This document shows positions 1-8,625 of a DNA stretch of 16,516 nt, in pieces. This DNA comes from Fragilaria radians. Lineage: Eukaryota > Bacillariophyta > Fragilariophyceae > Fragilariales > Fragilariaceae. Both the position numbers and the translations under genes were made by a program. The stretch's first letter is position 1, and each line of letters starts with the position of its first letter. Under the pieces are notes generated by a model that ran no database searches, had not been told where the DNA came from, and worked only from the letters and a program-made list of their open reading frames with translations. The stretch is from the NCBI GenBank assembly GCA_900642245.1, contig CAAAJI010000003.1, forward strand, positions 500,545 through 517,060, written 5' to 3'.

Positions 1-85
1 GTACAAAGAACTGTATTTCNCTTTACAAACCTATAGTGTTAGGTATTATCTTAATGAACTTAACCCAAGGTATGTCACATTTTTC
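1..85 (+). repeat. Left copy of a 50-bp inverted repeat (core 28-77)
   Basis: Positions 28-77 match the reverse complement of 16166-16215 at 47 of 50 positions by hand alignment. A weaker, gapped match continues to the left (about 10-27) up to the window edge, where position 20 is an uncalled base. Read in the frame PIVLGIILMNLTQGMS, all three differences are third-position transitions that do not change the amino acid. The right copy is joined to a copia RT/RNase H remnant, so this is probably a fragment of the same repeat family. To the right of 77 the two copies diverge completely. Confidence 0.7.
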
Positions 86-904
86 TTTTCTGAAAGGCAT
101 CCAATGCAGCACTGCAATGTCTACCAATAAAGGTATATGTTGTTTTGAGATGTCTAATCTGCACAAAGGAAGAAGCATATTCCGACTTAAAAATAGTGCC
201 CATGCATTCAATGCGGACCAAAGTTGAAGGTGCTACGGAGATCTCAAGACTTTCTCTAATAAATAATAGATGAACCTAATGCCTTTATTTGCTTCAGACC
301 TAGCCACAAACTTTGTCTCAATGCTGGATAAGGAAACATCTGTTTGTCTTGATTATAAACCCATTGACACTCATTCAAATCTCCGCATCTCCGTACATAA
401 ATTCATCATAAGTGGGAAGAGACCTAATTGAAGCTACAGTCATCAAGCTAATTTGTTTTCACTTTGTCACTTTCATTTCTAAAAAGAGAAACCTATTTCA
501 ATGGTAATATTCAGATCCAATGCGGTGTACTACTACACAATTTCTTTCTGCTGTACATCTCCATGTACTGAACATACATAATTGAAGAGATTTTGTCGTA
601 TACTCAATCATTAGTATACTAAAAATTAACAACTACATATTCACCTAAGCCAAATTATCTTTTTTAAATTAGTGTTAATCCAGCGACAAAAAGCGTATAG
701 TGTTTAGAAACTAAGAAAGATTTTTCACTTACCTAAACATTCCTCCTGTCTTTCCCGCTCTGATGATTATCGTCTCATCCCATTGTTTGTCCTAAGACAT
801 GTGTTGATTGCTTTTCTTTTCAGTTGTTCCGAAAATCTGAGAGCACCTCTAAGTACTGCATCAACCAAGTGCAGTAATTGCATATTACATCCAAATTCTT
901 TGCG
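86..904. other. Intergenic region upstream of COX19
   Basis: AT-rich DNA without a credible ORF. A pyrimidine tract followed by CAG at 811-823 looks like a 3' splice site, so COX19 may have a 5'-UTR intron, but I could not identify the donor. No transposon domain was recognised here. Confidence 0.4.
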
Positions 905-1365
905 ATGGCGATGAACTTTACTGCAAGCAAGCAATACGTGAATCCTCCTCAACGAGGAATTTTCCCTTTAGATCATGATGCAGAATGCAAAAACCCAATG
1001 GAGGTACGACATACTTCCACCAGAATTAATGAAGAATTTTTATTGGCAAAACTCTCACAAACTTTTCCCATGATATAATTGAATGGATGATCAATTAGGT
1101 TTATTTACAGTGTTTAAAAGAATCTAAAGATATGCATCACAAGTGTCGTGAGTTCTCGAAGCAATATCTCCAATGTCGGATGGACAAGCAATTAATGGCA
1201 CAAGAAGACTTAGACAAACTCGGTTACGGGAAAGACCAAGAGGTGATCGGTGCTGAGGAATACGATAAGAGCAAGGAACGAGCTGGTTTTATCGCAGGAA
1301 AGCACATAGCACAATCAAACTCGTGGTGGTGGAAAAAATCTAAGAAAAATTGGACAGTTGAATAG
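905..1365 (+). CDS. COX19: Cytochrome c oxidase assembly protein COX19 (two exons)
   Basis: COX19 is a small CHCH (twin CX9C) protein of the mitochondrial intermembrane space needed for copper handling during complex IV assembly. It is imported and oxidised by the Mia40 pathway. Exon 1 is 905-1003 and exon 2 is 1099-1365, with a 95-nt phase-0 intron 1004-1098 (GTACGA...TTAG), giving 121 residues. The N-terminal FPLDHDAEC matches the family's FPLDHxGEC. Cysteines fall at C28, C38, C49 and C59, i.e. CX9C-X10-CX9C, followed by family-like text RMDKQLMAQEDLDKLGYG. Using the downstream acceptor (CAG ending at 1110) would remove VYLQ and shorten the first CX9C to CX5C, so the upstream AG at 1097-1098 is chosen. 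The start at 905 has an in-frame alternative at 911. The protein is longer than yeast or human COX19 because of a charged, Trp-containing tail. Its 3' end faces the kinase gene. Confidence 0.93.
1099..1110 (+). promoter_or_regulatory. Tandem in-frame 3' splice sites of the COX19 intron
   Basis: Two acceptor AGs, ending at 1098 and 1110, are 12 nt apart and both leave exon 2 in frame. The upstream one keeps residues VYLQ and the conserved CX9C spacing. The downstream one has the stronger-looking TTTACAG context but breaks the motif. Confidence 0.65.
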
Positions 1366-1423
1366 AATATGTTAAAATTGAATGCATAATCGTAATAGCA
1401 CCCATCAAGCATTGTTAATGTAA

Positions 1424-2725
1424 TCATCTCTTTCGGCCTCGTTTTACTTCATAACGGCGTTGATTCTCCATGGAATCTGATTGTTCTTCTCCATTGGAGC
1501 ATAATCCCTGCGCCCACTCAGATTCCATGCATTGGGCAAGACTAAATCGATTCGCTGGATTAATGTCCAACATGTGCTCAAATAAGTTCACTGCTGTTGG
1601 TGACATTTGAACATGCTTCATCGCACGAGTCAGTAGTGGTTGGCGGTCCTCAACATGATCAGAGCCTCGAAAGACGTCTAACATCACTTCTACTGTCCGT
1701 TCATTGAGAGGTGTATTCGAAAGTCCCTTGGCCATGATAAAGTATCGGAAAAGTATATCCGTGGGGAATGGCATATGAAATAAATAACAACCACATAATA
1801 GATTGTACAGAATACAAGCACTGGCCCAAAGATCAAGAGCATAACCATCGAATGGATCTCTACTTATGAAGACTTCCGGGGAAAGGTAAGGATCTTTGCC
1901 ATATCGACCCTGTGGCAATATTAGTGTCCGATTGGAAGAGCCATGAGGGATCCGTAATGACATTGCCAAATCGTTAAATAATAATTCTCCCTTCAAAAAG
2001 AGTATATTATCTGGAGAAAGATCATGATGTACAATTCCATGCTCCTGTAGATAATGTATGTTCCACCAAATTTTGTTCATGCATTCTCGACACTTATCTT
2101 CGGGAACGATATGATCTCCTTCATCATCTTGTCGGTCGATTAGTACACTCATGATATCGCCTTCACAGTATCTCATAACTGTATACAGATATTCATTGTC
2201 TTGTAGTGCTTCTATGCATTTTAAAACATGGATATCATCCCCAATTTGTTGCATTCTAGCTATAGCATTAAATGGATTTTCGTGGTGTCCCCTAACAATA
2301 CTGGAGTTAATTTTGGCAAGACTTTGTTTCTTAATGGCTACCAAACAGTCACTGTCTCCAGCGATTGGTTCTCGATATATCGCTTTAGATCCTGGAACGC
2401 GGATCAGCCGTAGTGCCTTGATGACAATACCATCATGTTGGGCAGATAAATTTTTCCTCTTAGAATTCTTTTCGCTAATTCGCCGATACGCAAATTGGCA
2501 GTTATTCGATGATCGCTTCAGATAGACCTGTTGCGACCTAACTTCCGAACCTCGAGTCGCAATCACTCGAATTGTAGGTTTATACTTTGCTGGGTAAATT
2601 TCTGGAGCTTCTACATCTAATGGCCTAGTTGGTTCTCCTTTGTGAAACACTTCATCAAAGCTTAATCTGGCATGTAACCCTATGCTACGGTTAGGCACTT
2701 GATTGGGTATGTGAGATGTTTGCAT
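1424..2725 (-). CDS. Divergent protein kinase, single exon
   Basis: A 433-residue protein with a eukaryotic protein kinase fold. Recognisable parts are VAIKK with the ATP lysine K132, the catalytic loop HHDLSPDN (D235, N240), DLA in place of DFG (D252), SPE in place of APE (282-284) and DLWASACILYNLL in subdomain IX (D298, W300). The first 100 residues carry no domain I recognise. The glycine-rich P-loop before K132 is not recognisable (GSKAIYREPI at 112-121), and in the helix-C segment ENPFNAIARMQ the usual glutamate position looks like Ala154. The tail is basic (KRGRKR). Both catalytic aspartates and the lysine are kept, so weak or atypical activity remains possible. The DLSxDN loop resembles kinases common in diatoms. 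Start: first ATG of the frame. The gene converges on COX19, so the 3' UTRs probably overlap. Substrate and pathway are unknown. Confidence 0.88.
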   Translation of the reverse strand: MQTSHIPNQVPNRSIGLHARLSFDEVFHKGEPTRPLDVEAPEIYPAKYKPTIRVIATRGSEVRSQQVYLKRSSNNCQFAYRRISEKNSKRKNLSAQHDGIVIKALRLIRVPGSKAIYREPIAGDSDCLVAIKKQSLAKINSSIVRGHHENPFNAIARMQQIGDDIHVLKCIEALQDNEYLYTVMRYCEGDIMSVLIDRQDDEGDHIVPEDKCRECMNKIWWNIHYLQEHGIVHHDLSPDNILFLKGELLFNDLAMSLRIPHGSSNRTLILPQGRYGKDPYLSPEVFISRDPFDGYALDLWASACILYNLLCGCYLFHMPFPTDILFRYFIMAKGLSNTPLNERTVEVMLDVFRGSDHVEDRQPLLTRAMKHVQMSPTAVNLFEHMLDINPANRFSLAQCMESEWAQGLCSNGEEQSDSMENQRRYEVKRGRKR

Positions 2726-2949
2726 TTCCCTACGTTCGATGGTGGCCTATGGTGTAAGCTTAAAGTATTGGCAAAAACATTGGAACTCAAAGGAATTCTT
2801 TCCCATACACGAAAATGTAGTTAACCTACCCCTAACAATAGGGTCAAACGTTTAAAATTGGAAGTGATACCCAACTTGCACTTGAGAACCTGGAATCAGT
2901 GGTAATGAAAGTCCCTTAAGTCCCACCAGTACATGTATCTCGAACCGAG
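2726..2949. other. Kinase upstream region
   Basis: About 220 bp between the kinase start and the gag remnant. It should hold the kinase promoter, but I see no clear element. Confidence 0.3.
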
Positions 2950-3430
2950 CTAAGAAATCTGGGAAAAAGAGTCGACGATTCCGTGATACGTGAGACATTG
3001 CTTCGTGAGAATGTTTTAACTTTATACTCCCTCATTTGGGTTCAATGCACCAACTTAATGCATCAGAAGATTCAGGCAAGCAAACTTTGTATCGATCTCA
3101 ACCACAAGATGCTATTGAACTTCTCAAGAACATTAAAAACCTTACGTATATCTACACTTTTGTCCAGTTGTAGCTAAATGCATGCTACAAACAGTTCAAT
3201 CACCTGATTGACGTGGTGAACCCTATTGGGGGCAACTATAGAATTTCAAGTAGCTTCCATGAAAGGTTACATAGTTGTGGTCTTTGCACTGAGAACTGAG
3301 AAAAACCAGTTTAGACAGCTCATTGAAAAGCTGCAAGATGCTCTCCAACAAGTGCATAATGCATGACCTTATCAGAAGCATTTCACCTGATCGCAAACTG
3401 GATGAAGAAATTTTAGAGGACCAACAGACA
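2950..3430 (+). pseudogene. Decayed Ty1/copia-type gag
   Basis: Pieces in shifting + frames read in the order expected for a copia Gag. First comes a segment around 2983-3080 with ENVLTLYSLIWVQCT, like the family pattern of a basic leader, then LYxLIWxQCT. Next is DAIELLKNIKNLTY (about 3108-3150), then YKQFNHLIDVVNPIGGNY near 3187-3235. After that comes ALRTEKNQFRQLIEKL from about 3280, and finally TLSEAFHLIANWMKKF from 3365, resembling the conserved PKTLTEAxNLIxNW. Stops and frameshifts separate these blocks, so no protein can be made. No LTR was found on either side. The satellite begins about 100 bp downstream. The assignment rests on remembered family patterns, so it is good but not certain. 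Confidence 0.7.
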
Positions 3431-3524
3431 AATCAATGATTTCAAGTAAATTAATAGGCAACTGAAACAGCTACAGAGAATAAATGCAGATAAAACAAAC
3501 GGCAAGTTGCCATCAATGTGGATA

Positions 3525-4430
3525 AGTTGGGTACTATACCACTTGACTTGAGTTGGGTCTTGAGTGGCACATTTGACTTGGCTTGAGTTGGGACTTGAAA
3601 TGATTGAGTTGGGCCTTGACTGTCACATCGGGCATGATTTGAACTGCAATTTGACTTGATTTGAGTCCAGACTTGAATTGGGCATCTGACTTGACATCAG
3701 ACTTGAGTTGGCACGTTTAACTTGAGTTTACTCGGGACTTGACTAGACTGGACTTGAATTGATTTAGGACTTGAATTGACTTGCCATGGGACTTGGTTTG
3801 AGTTGATTAGAGTTGGGGAATTGACTTGGCATCTGACTTGACATCAGACTTGATTGAGTGTAGCATTGCCTTCAGTTGAGACTTGATAATGGACTTGACT
3901 TGGCATTTGACTTGCATCAGATTTGACTTGGGACTTCACATTGACTTGACTTTGGACCTGACTTGAAATTGGACTTGTGATTTGAGTATGGAGTTGAGTT
4001 GGGACTTGAAATTGGACTTAGTACGGCATTTCACTTTGTTTGAGTTGGGACTTGTCTTGATGTGAGTTGTGATTTGACATTAACCTTGACTTTAGCACAT
4101 GACTTGACATCAGATTTGACTTGGCATCTGACTTGGTTTGAGTATGGACTTGAATTGAGTTTGGATTTGAATTGACTTGATATTCAATGGGATAGATAAA
4201 CTTGGCTTAATTTGAGTTGGGACTTGAATTGACTTAACATTGGACTTGATTGATGAGTTGGGATTTGTTTGACTTGGTTTGACTCTTGACATGACTTTGC
4301 ATTGGACTTGAATGATAAGTTGACTTAACTTGACTTGACATTTAATCTCCCTTGAGTTGACTTGTGACTTGAGTTGACTTAAGTTGCTATTTGACTGGAC
4401 TTGACTTGACATCGGACTTGACTTTAGTCA
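3525..4430. repeat. Degenerate GACTTG-based tandem repeat (satellite)
   Basis: About 900 bp almost entirely made of variants of GACTTGA and GAGTTGG. The hexamer GACTTG occurs roughly 40 times by hand count. A longer 25-bp unit (3682-3706) recurs exactly at 3829-3853, 147 bp away, with looser versions near 4097 and 4405, suggesting a higher-order period on top of the short unit. The strand is rich in T and G and poor in C. An open frame on the minus strand (4110-4412), rich in Ser, Gln and Asn, is a by-product of the repeat, not a gene. The array starts just after the gag remnant and ends abruptly at TTTAGTCAATAC. Confidence 0.9.
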
Positions 4431-5680
4431 ATACAAAAGTGAAATTTAAATGAAATATGCTCAAAATTTGAATATAACAATGACAGTAACTCTTTGAACC
4501 TGGAAAGGATCTCTCTTGTCTTGAGTAGATAATAAGTATAACCTAAAGATTTGTTATAGATTGTGTAAACTGCACTTACCAGAGGGATCAACAGTATTGT
4601 AGTATATTCGGGATGGGTGTTGTCGTATTGCCACTTAGTCTATCTCAAGTTCCTACTCCATCATGCAAGCAAAGAATACAAGAATTTTTCTTAGATTAAA
4701 TTTTTGACTCACCAACAACGACAACATTATTGTGTTGTTGCAACAAATATAGCATTTACAGCTTCTGCAAACAACGGCAACAACAAATACATAGAAAGTA
4801 ACAAAGCCTCTCTTTCCTCTTTCTCAATGTGAACACCCATATCCTTGGCATACTTGACTAAGTCACAGTGACTGTCCTTTGTCTAGTATATATATGTATT
4901 AATGAAGCAATAAGTTTTATGACTTCTATACTCTACTTTAACAAATGATGCCATAATTATTATTGTACATTCATATCCGAAATTGTAAGATTTAATATTC
5001 CTAGCAAAATTAATTGTTTTTTATGATCCTTCCGTTAACAATCAAATCTGCGTAGCACAGCAAACACCAATTACTTATTCATGTTTACCTTCATGAAACA
5101 AATTGTGATTTATTAACACCTGAATTGTGTGATCTTTGATTAGCATTGTCTAAAGATTGTAAACAAAAAAAACATCAGCCATTATTTCTTTCCGTTGTTA
5201 TTGTGCTAGATGTGCTAACATTGCTGATATCTGCATCATCTATTTTTGCATAAACTAGCAACAATGGACGTTTCGAAATGTTGGTACAAAAATGGCAATT
5301 TTTTAATTAATCTTTTTCTAGTTGAATTCAATACGTTTATGTAAATTTGAAGAACCAACTTCTAGTATTGTGAATATTTAATACATGTCACCTTCTTATA
5401 GATATCAAAGCAGATATGCTTTTCATGAAGCAAGCAAACATGCAACAAAAAAATAGATCAAACCATAATCACAGCAAGAAGACAACTTGTGACTTTGTTT
5501 ATGTCCCTAGGGTTCAGAGTTTCCAATTCACTGATTTATGGGCAATTTGAGCATCTTCAACGCATGCTAATGAATCTTGGAATCACTTCTTAAATGAGCA
5601 TTTGACTGAAATAGAACAACTCAATTTGGGCCGCCAAAGACAAATATGACTTGAAACTAACTCCGAACTTTGCACTAATC
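4431..5680. other. AT-rich intergenic DNA
   Basis: No ORF with coding character and no recognised domain. A CAACAA/CAACGGCAACAACAA-rich stretch lies at about 4712-4790. The region could hide further decayed copia pol, since gag lies to the left and a 3'-pol-like scrap to the right in the same orientation, but I cannot identify any in it. Confidence 0.4.
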
Positions 5681-5725
5681 ATAGATATGATAACCAATTT
5701 CCTTACCAAGCCACTGCAAGGAATT
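5681..5725 (+). pseudogene. Scrap of copia pol 3' end (DMITNFLTKPLQG)
   Basis: One frame reads IDMITNFLTKPLQGI and then meets stops. This matches the strongly conserved DM(I/V)ADxLTKPLQG signature at the end of copia RNase H/pol. Only this short block is convincing, and neither catalytic RNase H residues nor an adjacent polypurine tract are visible. It shares orientation with the gag remnant at 2950-3430. Confidence 0.45.
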
Positions 5726-6820
5726 TAATTTCATCAATAAGATTGAGCGTTTGTCAAAGACGTTTCAGGGAACAATCTTAGTTTACTAGGAATTCGAGAA
5801 GGAGTCTCCTAGTATCTTCCTTTTGTTGCTTTCAAAGGCTGCAACTTGCAAGTGTAACATTATGGGTTATTATTAAATGATTGAAACAGTGCCCTCCAGG
5901 AAGGGACTTGAACCAAAAAGAGACCCCGGCATACTACATGAGTCCACCAATAAGGAAAAGATCATATGCTAGAATACCAAACACATACAAATGATAAAAC
6001 CTCTTCTTTGTTGTTTCAATTAACTTTGGCTAAACAAGCATCAAATTCTAATTTACGAGTGAAAGAAAAATAATATCCCTATTTGCTTGATTTTTCATTG
6101 GCCTTTTTTAATGGCTGACTGTCAACAAAGATGGATTTCACATTTTCTATGCATGTGCAAACATATTTTCTCTGAATCAAGTGTCCAATATTATGTACAG
6201 TAGAAAAATACGAGAGTAACAACGGGTAAGCTTCAACAAGTTGTATGGTTTCCGGGTTTTATTATGAAAATTTGGAATGAATAATTGGCTAATACACGCT
6301 TCAAGTGCGTCATGGAGATTCCAGGGGAAATTGTTCATCCTCGATATTCCGATTCCTAGACATCTCAACCCATCCATCAAGCTATTTTGGTCCCTTTAGG
6401 TGAGTTTCTGCTTCCAATTGTACTATCATTCTGTCAGCATAGGCGGCTATGAATCCGCTTGTCAAGTCAATTGCTCTCAATTATCCCCTGGATAATTCAT
6501 TAGTCTGTTTCATGAAATGAAATATTTGCCGTAAGAATCGTATGCGTTTCTGGGTTACAATATTCTGCTATCGCCCAATCTGCTTCATTTACCGAGCATT
6601 CCAAAGACAAATCATTTTCCTTACCTTACATTTTGGTATTTTGAATTCGGGGAGTTGATGTTTGGATGTTGCCGCGTTGATATAGCGACGATAGTTTTCT
6701 TTTCCATGGTCTCCCGTCAAAGAACAACAGCCTTCAGCTATGCTATTTTTCTAGCTCAAATTAGCTCAGTTGGGCAGTTGATTGGTTCGTTTTCTACGAT
6801 TTCCAGAATATAGATTTTTC
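5726..6820. other. Intergenic region upstream of the aureochrome
   Basis: No gene found. It contains a tRNA-like T-arm on the minus strand (around 5903-5914), a tRNA A-box-like D-arm at 6762-6776 (TAGCTCAGTTGGGCA) and a 7-bp inverted repeat ACTAGGA/TCCTAGT (5785-5791 and 5807-5813). None forms a complete tRNA. Confidence 0.4.
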
Positions 6821-6825
6821 GTCGT

Positions 6826-6843
6826 CCAATCACGTCACATGTG
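6826..6843 (+). promoter_or_regulatory. CCAAT plus TGACGT-type bZIP site in the aureochrome promoter
   Basis: CCAATCACGTCACATGTG combines a CCAAT box, a TGACGT core (on the minus strand, 6832-6837) and the palindrome CACATGTG. It ends about 80 bp before the aureochrome ATG. Aureochromes studied in other ochrophytes bind TGACGT, so autoregulation or bZIP-network control is plausible. This is inference from sequence only. Confidence 0.45.
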
Positions 6844-6921
6844 CATTTTCTTTGATATTAACGCATTTCATTACTAATCTATTAGCGTACATTTACTAAC
6901 TTTGAAATACAATAACAGGCC

Positions 6922-8386
6922 ATGGCAACTATTGTTAATATGCTTCCAGTCACCGTTCCTCGTTTTGCTTCTAGCAGCTCACAAGTACAAGATCCGCCAC
7001 CGCAGTCACTGGTACAAACTTCCCAGTGGTCGAGCAATAACGGTGACGTTCATGGAGCAGGGGACCTTGATTTTGACCTCCTTGCAGAGTATCTCCTAGA
7101 TGACTCGACGGCTATCGGTGTTCACATGAACGGAATGCCACAATTCGATTTCAGGTAAGAATATTATTGATCGAATATTTTATCAAAAACTAATTCGAAC
7201 TCATTTAAGCAGTGAGGCAACATCTGGATCAGGTTTCATCTCTCCAGAGCAGTCTGAAGACGGTAATCAAGAAAGCACTAATGTTTCTCGTCCCACGGGA
7301 TCTACATTTTCTTCACCACAACCTCTTCTTGCTCCAGCTGGTTCGATGTTAACTTCCAACGGGATGGCAATATCATTGCATCACAGCATATCCCCTGTTC
7401 AAGCCCCTGGAACTACATCATTTTCAATCTTGCCGACTCAAGTCTTGGCTCCGTTGCAAACAGCCCCATCTTTAATTGTTCATCAGCATTCATCAAGTAT
7501 AGCTGCTCCCCCCACGGCACTATCTGGTCCTAAGCGCAAGCGTGTTGATATGCCAACTCCAGTTTATGCTGTTGGATCTTCATTGCAAGTCCCTCATTAT
7601 ACAGCTAATGGACAGATGGTTGGAATGGTTTCAGTAGCAGGTAGAGGAAGACAAAAGAGTCAAGCTCAGATAGATCGTAGAAGAGAAAGAAATCGCATTT
7701 TGGCACGCAGGACAAGGCTTCGTAAAAAGTTTTTTTTTGAGAGCCTTCAAAAGGAAGTTAATGACCTTCAACGAGAAAATAATAGTCTCAAAGACTTAGT
7801 CAAGAAAAAGTTTAATGCTGAAGATGCTAAGCAACTCTTATCTGAATGTAATGCCATGGCCTCTCTCCCGCGTGATGTTCAAGAAGCTGTTTTCGAAAAT
7901 GCTGATCTTGACAACCAAGATTTCAATCTTGTTCGTAGTATTCAGAGATCGCAACAGTGCTTCATAATTACAGATCCCAGCCTCCAAGACAACCCCATTG
8001 TATACGCGTCTGATGACTTTCTAAGCCTCACAGGCTATGATCGAGACGAAGTTCTTGGAAGGAATTGTCGTTTCTTACAAGGAACTGAAACGAGTGCCGA
8101 GAAGGTGGAAAAACTTCGGAAATCAATCTCATTAGGTGAAGATGTGTCAGTCACTTTAATCAACTATACTGCTGATGGAACCGCTTTTTGGAACAAGCTC
8201 TTTATCGCTGCTCTCCGTGACGCTCACAATAACATAGTAAATTTTATTGGTGTAATTGTGAAGGTTGCGACCCCAGATGCAGAGGATCCGGAAGCAGGAA
8301 AGCGTTTACCAGGTGAACAAGCATCTTCAAATGGTGATATCGAATTAGGAGATGATGATGACTATGATGAAGATTTTTCAGGTTGA
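6922..8386 (+). CDS. AUREO: Aureochrome (bZIP-LOV transcription factor), AUREO2-like
   Basis: Exon 1 is 6922-7154 and exon 2 is 7213-8386, with a 58-nt intron opening GTAAGA, giving 468 residues (469 with the alternative acceptor). Order: an acidic-hydrophobic motif DLDFDLLAEYLLDD (48-61), a Ser/Pro-rich linker, KRKR (185-188, likely NLS), bZIP at about 230-279 with the N-x7-R-x9-L signature in NRILARRTRLRKKFFFESL, then LOV at about 317-430 with GRNCRFLQG (adduct cysteine C363), and an acidic tail DDDDYDEDF. The bZIP-before-LOV order is specific to aureochromes, blue-light-linked DNA-binding proteins of ochrophytes. Most flavin contacts are kept, but the glutamine equivalent to Gln513 of oat phot1 LOV2 is Ile426, the Phe494 equivalent is Leu407 and the Val416 equivalent is Ile329. 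These changes resemble the AUREO2 class, which is reported not to bind flavin well. ATG 6922 lies in CCATGG and follows a possible UTR acceptor (AACAG). Confidence 0.96.
7207..7212 (+). promoter_or_regulatory. NAGNAG tandem acceptor in the aureochrome intron
   Basis: The intron ends AAGCAG. Splicing after CAG (7212) gives one serine at the junction, and splicing after AAG (7209) gives two. Both stay in frame, so two isoforms differing by one Ser are possible, upstream of the linker and far from bZIP and LOV. Confidence 0.6.
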
Positions 8387-8625
8387 TTTGAACGAATTAC
8401 CTAAACTTTTGATGTTTTCGTGGATTTAAGTTCCTAGCCTACCATTTCATTCCATTTGTCGATAAATTCCCTCCACAGGCCTCTGCATAAAATATACAGC
8501 GCTACCCGTCAAATAATATTGAGCGAAATAGGTAAACGTAATACCTCTTAGGTTTGAATTCTTAGTATATTTTACTTACAACCATATGAAGCCAAGTCGA
8601 GACATGTCTATTTTGTACTCCAATG

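Noticed and set aside
4110..4412. 100-residue minus-strand open frame rich in Ser, Gln and Asn
   Set aside because: It lies wholly inside the GACTTG array. The frame is open only because the repeat lacks stops in that register.
5785..5813. ACTAGGA/TCCTAGT inverted repeat as the terminal repeat of a small transposon
   Set aside because: The arms are 7 bp and only 15 nt apart, with no target duplication.
5880..5970. Minus-strand tRNA with T-loop TTCAAGT
   Set aside because: The T-stem pairs at only about two positions, and no matching acceptor or anticodon stem is present.
6740..6800. Complete tRNA starting near the D-arm TAGCTCAGTTGG
   Set aside because: The T-box follows after only about 20 nt, leaving no room for an anticodon arm, and acceptor stems do not pair.
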